64,000 nucleotides of DNA from Vibrio sp. DW001 (GCF_029016285.1 NZ_CP091975.1:2976001-3040000), one strand, 5' to 3'. Counted from the stretch's first letter, positions 48,030 to 58,917 are shown. Notes: generated by a model from the sequence alone, not told the origin. Program-made: numbers and translations.

Positions 48030-48966
48030 AATAGACTCCACATCGTATCTAATTGATTATTACTCAGCTTTAATCACCAACAACCAAAGTAAGTATCTGA
48101 ATTATTAATATTCATTGTTTATAAAGCACCTACCCAAACAAGGTAGAGAACACTTTAAGAACGAGATTTAGAATATCATACCGTTTAAAAATGACATCCT
48201 AAAAAATTTAAACATATACCCGTCACCTTATTAAATAATAAGACAATCAGCCCATTCTTCATACTTGGGTTGAGCCTGTAGAAAAACCACATCTCAACTT
48301 CAAAATATGCCAAAGCTAATTTTAACTATAGCCCAAATGATGACATTGTCATTTAAACCCTATGAAATTCTGAAGTTTTTATTTAGAGCAATACTTCATC
48401 GGCACCAAAAGGTCCTTTACTCTAAAAATTAAACATCTTAACTCTGAAATAGTCATGACAAAAATTAAATAACTTTAATTACAATTAGTTACAATGATAG
48501 TTGTGCTTTTAAACAATTCAAATCAACATCTTTTTATTAATTTTAACTGCTATTAAACTTATATAACGCCCGTCTCATATACGGGACACCTAACCACACT
48601 ATTTGAGAACTGCATCACAATTAAAGAAAATGTTCTATTTCTCAAAAACAAGACAATTATTCCATTATATTATTGAACTAAGATCACTAATAATTCCTTG
48701 TATTTAAAATGTAGCTCATAGAATTGGTCTGTCAATTTTCTACTTATAGAAAAAATCGATTATTTTTTTATTTGATATAATTATCAGAAATGGAATTAAC
48801 CTCATAAAATTGGACGTAGTCATTATTAATAAGAAGCATTCAAATAAAGCTTATATTTTTCTTCTCCGCTATGGTCGTATATACGACCATAGTGGCATTC
48901 AAACGCTCGTTTAAAAACTACCAATATGTTGCTAGTATGTTACAATAAAGTAACGAAATACTAACG
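48030..48966. other. Long AT-rich gap between flp and the acyl-CoA ligase gene
   Basis: About 0.94 kb carries no open frame that looks like a gene. It should hold the flp promoter and leader (minus) and the acyl-CoA ligase promoter (plus). Apart from the palindrome at 48866-48895 and a small CCCGT/ACGGG inverted repeat near 48570-48590, I see only AT-rich sequence. Confidence 0.6.
48866..48895. promoter_or_regulatory. Long palindrome upstream of the acyl-CoA ligase gene
   Basis: The arm CTATGGTCGTAT (48869-48880) is followed directly by its exact reverse complement (48881-48892). With CCG before and TGG after, the symmetry extends to 15 bp per arm with one G-T pair. There is no loop and no T-run, so a protein-binding operator is likelier than a terminator. 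The sequence is more GC-rich than its surroundings. Confidence 0.65.
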
Positions 48967-48981
48967 ATGGAACGGGTAATC

Positions 48982-50691
48982 ATGAGTCGACCAATACATG
49001 CAGACGTAGAACTTAACCAAGAAGTGGCCTCGCAATCTTGCTCATTGCCACCACCCAATGAGCTTTTGCTTAAATGGGCGGACTCTCGACCCCAAGAGGT
49101 TTATCTTAAACAGATTATTGACCGTCAATTCGTTACCTATACCTATTCTCAGGTTGCACAGATGGCCCTAAAATTTGTTACCGCCTTGAGAGAAAAAGGA
49201 TTACAGCCTGGCGATAAGATAGCGTTGATATCTAAAAACTGCGCGGAATGGTTTATCACTGACCTAGCATTAATGATGGGTGACTTTGTTAGTGTCCCTA
49301 TTTTCCCTACCGCAGGTGCAGACACAATTGATTACTGTATTAATCACAGCGAAAGTAAAGCAGCTATCATTGGCAAGCTAGATAACGCTGCTGCTGTCGA
49401 ATCCGTAATAAATGCTCATCCTGAGCTTTTAACGATATCTTTGCCTTATGATACGGCACCAAAATGTGACTTCGAATTTAACACCATGATAGAAACTTCA
49501 CGACCAACGGACGAGCGTCCTCAACACTTCGACGACAAACTAATGTCATTGGTTTATACCTCGGGTACATCTGGAACACCAAAGGGAGCAATGCTTACTT
49601 ATGGCGCCTTCAGTTGGTCAGCCGAGCGCTTAGTTGAGATCCTTGGTGTTCAAAAAGAAGATCGCGCATTCTCTTATTTGCCGTTGGCACATATTACAGA
49701 ACGTGTATATATCTTTGGTTCGTCTATCGTTGGCGGTGTTCAGGTTGCCTTTCCTGAGTCGTTGGACACATTTATTGACGATGTCAAAATGCAAAGGCCG
49801 ACACTGTTTATATCTGTACCTCGTCTATGGGCTCTCTTCCAACAACGTATCCAAGACAAAATGCCTCAAAAGAAACTCAACTTTCTGCTGAAAATACCAT
49901 TTGTGAATTCAATCGTTAAAAAGAAAATCATAGAAGGATTAGGACTGGATCAAAGCCGGGTCTTAGGCTGTGGCTCTGCACCCGTATCACCGGCACTTCT
50001 CAATTGGTATCACAGTGTAGGCATAAATATAACCGAAGCTTGGGGGATGACAGAGTCGTTTGCTTACAGCACACTCAACTACCCTTTCAGATCTGAAAAA
50101 ATCGGGACAGTTGGTAATGGCGGACCGGGTATAGAACTTAAGATAGCTACCGACGAAGAAATCATGGTGCGTAGTAAAGGTATGTTCGCTGGATATTACA
50201 AGAATGAAAAAGCAACCAAAGCTTCCTTTGATGATGATGGTTGGCTGCATACTGGTGATATTGGATCGTTAGATGACGAAGGTTATCTCTCCATACAAGG
50301 ACGTAAAAAAGATACATTTAAAACAGCAAAAGGCAAATTTGTCGCGCCTGTACCTATTGAGAAAAAACTCTATGAGTACAGCCGAGTGGAAATGATGTGT
50401 TTAATAGGTCTAGGTATGCCTGCGCCCATTCTTTTAGCCGTCCCTCATCAGTTCCCTAACTTTGACAAAGAACGTTATCAGAGGCGAGCAGAACGCGTCA
50501 TTAAACGTATGAATCAAGATTTAGAATCTCATGAAAAAATTAAAGGTGTCTTGATGGTGAAAGAACCGTGGAGTATCGAGAATGATATTTTAACACCAAC
50601 CTTAAAGATTAAGCGCCATATTCTAGAGAAGAAGTATCACGACGTTGGCGCTAACTGGCCAAAAGATAAAGTGGTTATTTGGGAAGAGTAA
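48982..50691 (+). CDS. Long-chain acyl-CoA synthetase (AMP-binding)
   Basis: The protein of about 569 residues is of the adenylate-forming family. The P-loop is LVYTSGTSGTPKGAML, with the later motifs ITEAWGMTESFAYSTLNYPF and DDDGWLHTGDIGSLDDEGYL (Asp of the ATP site) and a hinge GRKKDTFKTAKGKFVAP. It likely activates fatty acids to acyl-CoA. I prefer ATG 48982 (MSRPIHAD) with GGAACGGG upstream; ATG 48967 is possible. It resembles what I recall as VC2341 of V. cholerae. A 24-bp perfect palindrome lies about 90 bp upstream. Confidence 0.88.
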   Translation: MSRPIHADVELNQEVASQSCSLPPPNELLLKWADSRPQEVYLKQIIDRQFVTYTYSQVAQMALKFVTALREKGLQPGDKIALISKNCAEWFITDLALMMGDFVSVPIFPTAGADTIDYCINHSESKAAIIGKLDNAAAVESVINAHPELLTISLPYDTAPKCDFEFNTMIETSRPTDERPQHFDDKLMSLVYTSGTSGTPKGAMLTYGAFSWSAERLVEILGVQKEDRAFSYLPLAHITERVYIFGSSIVGGVQVAFPESLDTFIDDVKMQRPTLFISVPRLWALFQQRIQDKMPQKKLNFLLKIPFVNSIVKKKIIEGLGLDQSRVLGCGSAPVSPALLNWYHSVGINITEAWGMTESFAYSTLNYPFRSEKIGTVGNGGPGIELKIATDEEIMVRSKGMFAGYYKNEKATKASFDDDGWLHTGDIGSLDDEGYLSIQGRKKDTFKTAKGKFVAPVPIEKKLYEYSRVEMMCLIGLGMPAPILLAVPHQFPNFDKERYQRRAERVIKRMNQDLESHEKIKGVLMVKEPWSIENDILTPTLKIKRHILEKKYHDVGANWPKDKVVIWEE

Positions 50692-50761
50692 CCTCTTTTC
50701 TGTCTAGACCTAATGACCCTATATCACTCGGTATGGGGTCTCTCTCATTTATCTTATGAAC

Positions 50762-51244
50762 TTATCTTTCACCGCGGTAAACAACATTAAACCTTTCGCA
50801 AACTAACTCCATATTTCTGACCATTTAATACCTAACTCGTCACACACCGAACGAAAAAAATTGGTGTGAGCGAGATGCCATCCCCGATAACTTTTATCCC
50901 CCCCCTTCTCCCTCGGCAAATGCAAAATATTCTGAAACTTGATTGAATGGTATCTGCTTTATAGACCTTGTTTCTATGATACAGACAGGCACCTCATCCC
51001 AATTCAGTAAGACCATCAGCCAGCCAACTTAAGGAAGCACTTCACCTTCGAGATTGTAAGCAGCCTTCAAGCTGCAGGTTGCGGTTTTAATTCCTTTCAA
51101 TACAAGACGAGCGCATTCATTCGCATTCCATTCATCGCCACAAAAATACTCTGCAACGACTGAAAGACTGTCCGTATACTGCCCCTTTAGCAGTGTCTGA
51201 AAATATTTATTTAAGTAAGGTTGATGTTCAGTTTTTATATCGAC
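50762..51244 (-). pseudogene. Broken ASCH-domain gene
   Basis: Minus-strand translation gives a recognisable ASCH protein of about 155 residues in pieces. [20 protein letters not shown] and LVLKGIKTATCSLKAAY run to a TAA at 51029-51031. VGWLMVLLNWDEVPVCIIET and FAFAEGEGGDKSYRGWHLAH continue in the same frame. Then the frame shifts near 50808-50816, and MELVCERFNVVYRGER ends at 50762. No start codon is found before DIKTE. ASCH domains are thought to bind RNA or modified nucleosides. Three separate lesions indicate decay; sequencing error would not readily explain all of them. Confidence 0.85.
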
Positions 51245-51322
51245 AACCCCTATTTTTTTACAGATTATCTATCATCGGTAGATATAACGTATAATAACGG
51301 CAAAACTATTTGTAGGTACATT

Positions 51323-51532
51323 ATGACTCAACTCAATAACCCACTTCATGGGGTTAAACTTGAAAAACTACTCACGGATCTCGTCGAACATTATGGCTGG
51401 GAGGAATTAAGCAGTATGGTCAACATAAATTGCTTTAAGAAAGATCCAAGCATCAAATCTAGCTTAAAATTTTTACGCAAAACAGATTGGGCGAGAACGA
51501 AAGTTGAAAGCCTTTGGCTTAATATGCAATAA
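51323..51532 (+). CDS. VF530 family small protein (DUF2132)
   Basis: The 69-residue protein begins [20 protein letters not shown] and continues [19 protein letters not shown] and [17 protein letters not shown], which is the VF530/DUF2132 family pattern. Members are small helical proteins, possibly DNA-binding; function is not established. I place the start at ATG 51323 with TAGGT upstream; an open frame extending upstream to 51221 would overlap the ASCH remnant and has no family similarity. A terminator follows. Confidence 0.85.
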   Translation: MTQLNNPLHGVKLEKLLTDLVEHYGWEELSSMVNINCFKKDPSIKSSLKFLRKTDWARTKVESLWLNMQ

Positions 51533-51574
51533 AATAACCCACCACTAATCGTAGTATTAGCAAATTTCACCCAA

Positions 51575-51610
51575 TAAAAAACCCGAAAGCTTACACTTTC
51601 GGGTTTTTTT
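51575..51610. terminator. Bidirectional terminator between VF530 gene and fusA
   Basis: AAACCCGAAAG (51579-51589) pairs with CTTTCGGGTTT (51596-51606), with A and T runs outside both arms. Confidence 0.92.
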
Positions 51611-51627
51611 AACTCAGAACAAAGAAG

Positions 51628-53727
51628 TTATTTCTTCTCTTTTCTTTCTCTTTCTTTGTCTTCTTTAACTTTAGCAATGACTGCTTCAGCAACGCTGTTC
51701 GGACACGGAGAGTAGTTAGCAAATTCCATTGAGAACTGACCACGACCAGAAGTCATTGTGCGTAGGTGACCGATATAACCAAACATTTCTGAAAGAGGAA
51801 CGTCTGCTTTAATACGAGCACCAGTAACTCCCGCTTGTTGATCTTTAATCATGCCGCGGCGACGGTTAAGGTCACCAATAACATCACCAACGTGATCATC
51901 TGGCGTAAATACGTCAACGTTCATGATTGGTTCAAGAAGTTGCGCACCAGCTTTAGGCATAGACTGACGGAATGCACCTTTCGCTGCGATTTCAAATGCA
52001 ATTGCAGATGAATCCACGGCGTGGAAGCCACCATCAAATAATTCAACTTCAACGTCTAGTGTTGGGAAACCAGCAAGAACACCGTTTTCCATCATGCCGC
52101 CAAAGCCTTTCTCGATTGCAGGCCAGAATTCTTTAGGTACGTTACCACCAACAACAACTGATTTGAACGAGAAACCTGAACCAGGTTCACCTGGTTTGAT
52201 ACGATAGTCGATCTTACCAAACTGACCAGAACCACCAGACTGCTTCTTATGCGTGTAGCTATCTTCAATTGCTTGAGTAATAGTTTCACGGTAAGCAACT
52301 TGAGGTGCACCAACCGTTAGGTCTACACCGTAAGTACGTCTAAGGATATCTACCTTAATGTCTAGGTGAAGCTCACCCATACCTTTAAGGATAGTTTCGC
52401 CAGTCTCTTCGTCTGTTTCAACTTGGAATGAAGGATCTTCAGCAACCATCTTACCAATTGCGATACCCATCTTCTCAGAACCACCTTTATCTTTCGGTGA
52501 TACAGCAATCGAGATTACTGGCGTTGGGAAAACCATTGGTTCAAGCGTCACTGGGTGCTTAGGATCACATAAAGTGTGACCAGTTTTCACGTTCTTCATA
52601 CCTACAATCGCAATGATATCACCAGCTTGAGCGCTAGTAAGTTCGTTACGGTCATCAGCTTGCATCTCAACCATACGGCCAACACGCTCAGTCTTACCAG
52701 TAAATGAGTTAAGGATGGTGTCACCCTTGTTCAAGGTACCTGAGTAAATGCGGACAAAAGTTAGTGCACCAAAGCGGTCATCCATTATTTTAAATGCAAG
52801 TGCTTTAAATGTTTCATTTGGCGAAACAATCGCGTGCTCGCCATTTTCTTCACCTTCGTCGTCCATTAGAGGTTGAGGATCAACTTCAGTTGGAGAAGGT
52901 AGATAGTCAACAACAGCATCAAGAACGATTTGAACGCCCTTGTTCTTAAATGCAGAACCACAGTATGTTGGGAAGAACGCTAGATCACGAGTACCTTTAC
53001 GGATACAACGCTTAAGGTCTTCAATAGAAGGTTCTTCACCTTCCATGTACGCTTCCATTATATCGTCGTCTTGCTCAACCGCTGTTTCGATTAGCTCTTC
53101 ACGGTACGTTTCAACATCATCAACCATGTCTGCTGGGATGTCTTGAATCGCATAGTTTTCAGGAAGACCAGTGTCATCCCAAACGAATGCTTTACGAGTG
53201 ATTAGGTCTACAACACCAACGAAGTCGTCTTCGCGGCCAATAGGTAGAACCATAACAAGTGGCGTCGCGCCTAAAACTTTCTTAACTTGACCAACAACAT
53301 TAAAGAAATCTGCACCTATACGGTCCAATTTGTTTATGAAGATCAAACGCGATACTTCTGAATCGTTAGCATAACGCCAGTTAGTTTCTGACTGAGGTTC
53401 AACACCACCAGAACCACAGAATACGCCGATGCCGCCATCAAGTACTTTAAGTGAACGGTAAACTTCTACTGTAAAGTCAACGTGTCCAGGAGTATCGATA
53501 ACGTTTAGGCGGTGGTCTTTCCAGAAACAGCTTACTGCCGCTGACTGGATGGTAATACCGCGCTCAGCTTCCTGATCCATGAAATCAGTTGTAGATTCGC
53601 CATCATGAACTTCACCAGTCTTATGAATTTGACCAGTCAGTTTAAGGATACGTTCAGTTGTAGTAGTTTTACCCGCATCAACGTGCGCGAAAATACCAAT
53701 ATTTCTGTATTTTGATAAATCAGTCAT
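51628..53727 (-). CDS. fusA: Elongation factor G (second copy type)
   Basis: The 699-residue GTPase has P-loop [16 protein letters not shown]2/switch [19 protein letters not shown] and NKLD, then the EF-G domains II to V ([17 protein letters not shown] loop, [15 protein letters not shown] near the end). It moves tRNA and mRNA after peptide transfer or helps split ribosomes. No rpsL, rpsG or tufA is adjacent, so this is not the str-operon copy. Position next to radA matches the second EF-G gene of V. cholerae as I recall it. Division of labour between the copies is unknown here. Confidence 0.9.
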   Translation of the reverse strand: MTDLSKYRNIGIFAHVDAGKTTTTERILKLTGQIHKTGEVHDGESTTDFMDQEAERGITIQSAAVSCFWKDHRLNVIDTPGHVDFTVEVYRSLKVLDGGIGVFCGSGGVEPQSETNWRYANDSEVSRLIFINKLDRIGADFFNVVGQVKKVLGATPLVMVLPIGREDDFVGVVDLITRKAFVWDDTGLPENYAIQDIPADMVDDVETYREELIETAVEQDDDIMEAYMEGEEPSIEDLKRCIRKGTRDLAFFPTYCGSAFKNKGVQIVLDAVVDYLPSPTEVDPQPLMDDEGEENGEHAIVSPNETFKALAFKIMDDRFGALTFVRIYSGTLNKGDTILNSFTGKTERVGRMVEMQADDRNELTSAQAGDIIAIVGMKNVKTGHTLCDPKHPVTLEPMVFPTPVISIAVSPKDKGGSEKMGIAIGKMVAEDPSFQVETDEETGETILKGMGELHLDIKVDILRRTYGVDLTVGAPQVAYRETITQAIEDSYTHKKQSGGSGQFGKIDYRIKPGEPGSGFSFKSVVVGGNVPKEFWPAIEKGFGGMMENGVLAGFPTLDVEVELFDGGFHAVDSSAIAFEIAAKGAFRQSMPKAGAQLLEPIMNVDVFTPDDHVGDVIGDLNRRRGMIKDQQAGVTGARIKADVPLSEMFGYIGHLRTMTSGRGQFSMEFANYSPCPNSVAEAVIAKVKEDKERERKEKK

Positions 53728-53934
53728 TGTCTTACTCTGTTAATAAGGTATAAAAATGCGCGCAGAGTATACCACAATCTCTCGAGACTGATACCCTAAC
53801 GTGCGTTGATTCTATAAAAAAGTGGCTTATCTTACCACGTAGATTTAATTGTAGTTAGACATTATTTGTCATCGAGTAGAGAATTTATTATTAAGACATT
53901 TATAGACTACTTTTAAAGAGATCTCATTTATCAA

Positions 53935-55311
53935 TTAGACCTCATCAAAAGCATCAATTGCCTCCGATAACTTTCTAACACCATGTATTTCCATTCCGGC
54001 TATTCCGCCTTTAGGCATATTTGCCGATGGGATAATAGCCTTTTTAAACCCGTGCTTAAAAGCTTCCATCAATCTTTCTTGCCCACTAGGCACTGGGCGT
54101 ATCTCACCCGCAAGACCCACTTCACCGAAGACGACGACATCCTTAGGTAATGGCCTGTCTCGAAAACTGGACAGTAATGACATTATTAGCGCTAGATCTG
54201 CACCTGTTTCTGTCACCTTTACGCCACCGACAACATTAACGAACACATCTTGATCTGCCATTTGCAAGCCACCATGTTTATGGAGCACCGCAAGCAACAA
54301 CGACAACCGATTTTGATCTAAACCAACGGCCACTCTGCGTGGATTGGCTTGCTGTGAATAATCAACTAGCGCTTGTATCTCAACGAGAAGCGGGCGCGTC
54401 CCCTCCCAGACCACCATCACAGAACTACCGGATGTTTCTTCTTCTCCACGAGAAAGAAAAATAGCCGAAGGATTGCTGACCTCTCTGAGTCCCTGTTCGG
54501 TCATTGCGAAGACACCGAGTTCATTGATAGCACCAAATCGGTTTTTGTTGCTCCTCAGTGTTCGGAAGCGGCTATCTGAACCACCATCAAATAGTACTGA
54601 GCAATCTATTATATGCTCCAGCACTTTCGGTCCTGCAAGTGAGCCATCTTTGGTAACATGACCAACCATAAACACGGCGACATTATTTTGTTTTGCATAT
54701 CGAGTAAGCGTGGTTGCGGACTCTCGTACCTGAGCGACACTGCCAGGTGAAGATTGGACATCTGAAACATGCATAACTTGAATCGAGTCTATCACCATGA
54801 TGCGAGGCTGCTCTTTCTCCGCAATCTGGACGATTTTGTCTACATTTGTCTCTGAGAGCATTTTTAGATGCTCTTTCGGTAACCCTAGCCTAGACGCTCG
54901 CATTGCAACTTGTTGTAGCGATTCTTCTCCTGTCACATAGAGCGCAGGCATCTGAGAGGATAGCATACACATAGTTTGCAGAAGCAAAGTAGATTTACCG
55001 GCCCCCGGATTACCACCGATTAAAATAGCCGCTCCAGGCACCACTCCACCGCCTAAAACTCGATCTAACTCTTTGAAACCACTAGTAAAACGAGGAACCT
55101 CTTGCAGGTCAATCTCGGACAAGACTTGAACGGTAGACTCTACAGCACCCGCATAGCCGACCAGCCTTTCATTTCTTGCCACTTGCGGAGAGGCCGCGAG
55201 ACGTATCTCTGTAATAGTGTTCCAAGCCCCACATGCATTACATTGCCCTTGCCATCTAGGATAATCAGCCCCACAATCGTTACAAACGTAGGCTCGTTTA
55301 ACTTTTGCCAT
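53935..55311 (-). CDS. radA: RadA (Sms) branch-migration DNA repair protein
   Basis: The 458-residue protein has an N-terminal four-Cys zinc finger (CNDCGADYPRWQGQCNAC) and a RecA-like ATPase with Walker A GGNPGAGKST. The RadA-specific KNRFG motif (RSNKNRFGAINELGVFAM) and a C-terminal Lon-type domain (ending IDAFDEV) follow. It promotes branch migration in recombination and helps natural transformation in some bacteria. GAGGATCC precedes the ATG. It lies between fusA and plzC, as in V. cholerae from memory. Confidence 0.96.
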   Translation of the reverse strand: MAKVKRAYVCNDCGADYPRWQGQCNACGAWNTITEIRLAASPQVARNERLVGYAGAVESTVQVLSEIDLQEVPRFTSGFKELDRVLGGGVVPGAAILIGGNPGAGKSTLLLQTMCMLSSQMPALYVTGEESLQQVAMRASRLGLPKEHLKMLSETNVDKIVQIAEKEQPRIMVIDSIQVMHVSDVQSSPGSVAQVRESATTLTRYAKQNNVAVFMVGHVTKDGSLAGPKVLEHIIDCSVLFDGGSDSRFRTLRSNKNRFGAINELGVFAMTEQGLREVSNPSAIFLSRGEEETSGSSVMVVWEGTRPLLVEIQALVDYSQQANPRRVAVGLDQNRLSLLLAVLHKHGGLQMADQDVFVNVVGGVKVTETGADLALIMSLLSSFRDRPLPKDVVVFGEVGLAGEIRPVPSGQERLMEAFKHGFKKAIIPSANMPKGGIAGMEIHGVRKLSEAIDAFDEV

Positions 55312-55448
55312 GGATCCTCAATAAATGTTATCTAAATCAATTAATCGAAATTTTACGTACATTTGAATCGAAACGATATATTAAAGTAAATCGTTAGTAA
55401 GCCGATATATACTCAATAAACCTAACTGAGCACACTCTACCAGAAAAA

Positions 55449-57788
55449 ATGCAACAATCTGAAATACTCTCTTTAGTAGAAAGATTAATTCCTGTTTATG
55501 GCTCTCCTGACTTCAATATAGTGTTAGAGCAGCTAACGTACGGTGAACCTGCGTCAGCAAAAGTGATTGCAAAAATGGAATTAAATCGACTGATGAACCC
55601 ATGCACTAGGTCTATAGACTTGAGAGGGAGAGTTCAGGGTGAGTGTAGAGAATACAAATTGGACGGCCGAACACATTGGTTAGATGACGTTGCGATCAAC
55701 TCATATCATAAAAAAATAAAACGATTTGGTAGTTATACCGAAGGGGTATACGAAGCAATGGTCAACACGAGAAATAATTTTCGTGTTATGCACCAGAATA
55801 CAAAATCTAATTCTAGTTCTGGTTTAACCAACCCAGAAAGCCCGTTTGAAGTCGAACCTATCACACTAGGGTTGGTTCTGAACAGACAAGAAAAACGACT
55901 AAAAATGTCTACACAAGTAGATATTACATTGAGAAATGGTCAAAAGATTCATGCCTCCAGCGTTGATTTGTCCAATTCGGGCGTAAAACTCAAAGTGCCA
56001 AGTGCGTTCGACTATAACCTTGGCGAAATGGTTGAAATGCATTTTTTTCAGCTAGAGAAACAGAGCAAACTTAATGAGTTGAGCGCATCGCTTGATTATC
56101 GAATCATCGGTATAGAAGAGTGCTATGAAAACGATAGTATCCGATGGTTACGTGCCATCAAACTCACCGACACCCATATCATTGGTCGAGCCATCGACAT
56201 CATGTTGAATAGCAACATTAAAAAAGCCAATCATGATAATCAAGATAAAATATTACAGTCAAGAGCCCATGGTTATGAACACGCTTACATCAAATACACC
56301 CGAAACCTACCTCTCTTTTTCTCAGGCACAGAATTAAAATACGCTCTTCTTAATGATTTCAATAAAGAGGTCTGGGATTACTGGCATGACGAACGATATC
56401 AACAAACACTAGGTTCTCTGTTTGATGCTTCACGAATGAATGAACTGACTAAATTCGGTGCTAAACATTCAAGTAATGTTATCTATACGTTTGTCCATGA
56501 ACACCAAGATAAAGAGTTGCACTATTCACTGATGCTTCCAGAAGCCACCAGAGCCGAACGACAACTTTTTTGGCATACAGGCGCACGTAGAAATAGCTGG
56601 AAAGTTTATCGTATTCATATGCACGAACTTAGCCCTGAAGAGAAAAATAGCATCGCCGGTGTATATGCTAAGGCAGAAGAAGACAACATAACCCATTTTG
56701 GCCTATTACAGGAGATATCTAACGTGGAATCAGTAAGGGACTATCAACTAACTGAAAAGCCACCTTTAAACTCAAGCATATTGAATAAATTTAGACATTC
56801 TCGAAAAATCGTTGGTAGCCCGAAAGGTGTCTATTACGACGACGTATCACGTCGAAAGGAGCAACGTTTTAAATTTCGCTCCCCTATTGAAATTACTATA
56901 GACGGAAACGTGCCGATTGCGGGAGAAACAATTAACTTTTCGTCTCGCGGACTGTTTGTTTCTTTATCCCAACCTTTGCAGTGTAGGATTGGAAACACGA
57001 TAAAGGTTAGTCTAAATGAGTTGCAGCAGTATGATCAATCTGCACCATTAACGCACATCCCCTATACCGTTGTGCGCATTAGCCCAAATGGGTTGAATAT
57101 TCATTTGTCTCTGGAGGAGAACAGCCTCACAAACCGAGCAATGAATTTCCTAAAAAAACTCATTACCCATAATAAGAATAAGCTACCACTCACTGACGAA
57201 GAACTGCCTGAAATCGAGCTACTGCATACTATGTATGACATAGTACTACCCAGATTAGCCAGTACACCATTTTATATATCTAAAAAAGATAGTGTATTGC
57301 AACCAATCGCGATTGGCGTTAATTATCCGCTAGAGCCACACTTAAAAGTATTGGAAAAACTAGGGCATCAAAAAAACTTCTCTTTAGAGCCCATCTTTAA
57401 AAACAGAAGTGCAAGACTACTAAAAGACCCCATTCGTCCAGTCCCTGGGGCAAAACCGGTATACCATGACGTTTATATTGCCGTAATCAAGAATGACGAC
57501 GAGATAGAAGCTATCTACACGAAGCTTTATGATGAGTTCCCGACACTTCAAGAAAGGTTGCGATTTATTAAGAAATCAAAACAACTGGGCGAGTTTTACG
57601 TATTGCGTATTAATGGTGTACCCGTCGAAAACACATCAACTAAGATTTTGATAAAAAAACTAAATGAACTTGCATCTTCAAGCATGCATCATGCAAGAGC
57701 GCTCGACAAAGAATTCAGCTCAATAGTTGGCTTTGGTGAAATCATAGACATAACGGAAGAAATATTAATTCGATTAGAACTAACTTAA
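55449..57788 (+). CDS. plzC: PilZ-domain protein, PlzC-like
   Basis: The 779-residue protein has two PilZ domains. The first has RQEKR at 146-150 and DLSNSGVKL some 30 residues later; the second has RRKEQR near 467 and NFSSRGLFV after it. These RxxxR and (D/N)xSxxG motifs bind cyclic di-GMP. The remaining half of the protein is of unknown fold. It is divergent from radA and convergent with serB, the place of VC2344 (PlzC) in V. cholerae as I recall. No signal peptide or membrane segment is seen. The ribosome site is weak. Confidence 0.87.
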   Translation: MQQSEILSLVERLIPVYGSPDFNIVLEQLTYGEPASAKVIAKMELNRLMNPCTRSIDLRGRVQGECREYKLDGRTHWLDDVAINSYHKKIKRFGSYTEGVYEAMVNTRNNFRVMHQNTKSNSSSGLTNPESPFEVEPITLGLVLNRQEKRLKMSTQVDITLRNGQKIHASSVDLSNSGVKLKVPSAFDYNLGEMVEMHFFQLEKQSKLNELSASLDYRIIGIEECYENDSIRWLRAIKLTDTHIIGRAIDIMLNSNIKKANHDNQDKILQSRAHGYEHAYIKYTRNLPLFFSGTELKYALLNDFNKEVWDYWHDERYQQTLGSLFDASRMNELTKFGAKHSSNVIYTFVHEHQDKELHYSLMLPEATRAERQLFWHTGARRNSWKVYRIHMHELSPEEKNSIAGVYAKAEEDNITHFGLLQEISNVESVRDYQLTEKPPLNSSILNKFRHSRKIVGSPKGVYYDDVSRRKEQRFKFRSPIEITIDGNVPIAGETINFSSRGLFVSLSQPLQCRIGNTIKVSLNELQQYDQSAPLTHIPYTVVRISPNGLNIHLSLEENSLTNRAMNFLKKLITHNKNKLPLTDEELPEIELLHTMYDIVLPRLASTPFYISKKDSVLQPIAIGVNYPLEPHLKVLEKLGHQKNFSLEPIFKNRSARLLKDPIRPVPGAKPVYHDVYIAVIKNDDEIEAIYTKLYDEFPTLQERLRFIKKSKQLGEFYVLRINGVPVENTSTKILIKKLNELASSSMHHARALDKEFSSIVGFGEIIDITEEILIRLELT

Positions 57789-57848
57789 GCGTCACCAAAT
57801 CACCCTAAATACGACGATCTAGGGTAATTTAATTAAAGTGCTAGCACA

Positions 57849-58817
57849 TTAAAAACTGATCTTCCGATGCTTAGCTAATAGACCCGATAGTATGCACATT
57901 ATCCCACCGAGCCCCGCGTATCTTACCGACGTTTGAGCTTGTTGTTCAACTTTCGGTTTGGCATGATAGGCAATACCTAAACCGGCTACCTCCATCATCA
58001 CTAAATCATTCGCGCCATCACCTACCGCAACAGTATTTTGTTGAGTAACACCATATTCTTCAGCAAGCTGTTGAAGAATATCAGCCTTCGCCTGAGCGGA
58101 TACCACCCCTCCAATAACGGCACCGGTGAGCTTCCCATCAATAATTTCAAGCGTATTCGACTGTGCATGATCAAGCTTTAACTCTTGCTTTAAGTAATCA
58201 GAAAAATAAGTAAAACCACCAGAAGCAATGGCCGTTTTCCATCCAAACCCTTGTAGACTACTTATGAGTTCTCTCAAATCTGGCATCAATGGCAGCGTCG
58301 TTCTCACTTGATCTAAGATATCTTCGTCAGCGCCTTTTAAAGCCAATACTCGTTGCCTCAGGCTTTGCTCAAAATCTAACTCACCTTGCATGGCTCTTTC
58401 TGTTACTTCTGATACCTGTTCACCAACACCAGCCAATTTTGCGATCTCATCGATACACTCTATTTGTATAGCGGTAGAATCCATATCAAAAACGATAAGA
58501 CCTGGTTGAGTTAGGTCTGGCACTTCGGAGAGAGAGGCGTAGTCAACCTTCAAGGCTTTGAGTACTTTTTCATGTTCATTTGTTAGTTCACCGGACATCA
58601 AAGCCACTTCATAATGTCCAACGCTCCACACTTCCAACACAGAATTATAGGTCTGCGTATGAAAATCAATATCCTCAAAGAGTTGAGGTGAAAGATAAGT
58701 CGAAAATACTACCCAACTTGCATTTTTTCTATCCAATTGGTTTGAAAGTCGGGTTTCAGGTAACCGTTGAATAAGTTTTGTCTGTTTTTTTATCGGTAAA
58801 GTTTTCACTGCGTCCAT
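57849..58817 (-). CDS. serB: Phosphoserine phosphatase
   Basis: The protein of about 322 residues has an N-terminal ACT-like region and a C-terminal HAD phosphatase. The nucleophile Asp is in VFDMDSTAIQIECIDEIAKL; IASGGFTYFSDYL and VAVGDGANDLVMM are motifs II and III. It makes serine from phosphoserine. ATG 58817 (MDAVKTLP) matches the start of the V. cholerae protein as I recall; a GTG five codons earlier is the alternative. It is divergent from ytjB as in E. coli. Confidence 0.95.
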   Translation of the reverse strand: MDAVKTLPIKKQTKLIQRLPETRLSNQLDRKNASWVVFSTYLSPQLFEDIDFHTQTYNSVLEVWSVGHYEVALMSGELTNEHEKVLKALKVDYASLSEVPDLTQPGLIVFDMDSTAIQIECIDEIAKLAGVGEQVSEVTERAMQGELDFEQSLRQRVLALKGADEDILDQVRTTLPLMPDLRELISSLQGFGWKTAIASGGFTYFSDYLKQELKLDHAQSNTLEIIDGKLTGAVIGGVVSAQAKADILQQLAEEYGVTQQNTVAVGDGANDLVMMEVAGLGIAYHAKPKVEQQAQTSVRYAGLGGIMCILSGLLAKHRKISF

Positions 58818-58917
58818 GCCCACTAAATTCACTTAAGCTAAACGTTAACCTATTGCAATTTCAAAAGGCAAGCGCCAATATGTAATTACATTGAAAAACA
58901 AAGAATAATGGTCAAAA

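Noticed and set aside
48560..48600. Small CCCGT/ACGGG hairpin as a terminator or sRNA
   Set aside because: The stem has five pairs and no T-run, and no promoter is evident.
51221..51322. Longer N-terminus for the VF530 protein
   Set aside because: The extra residues match no family member and overlap the ASCH remnant; a ribosome site stands before the inner ATG at 51323.
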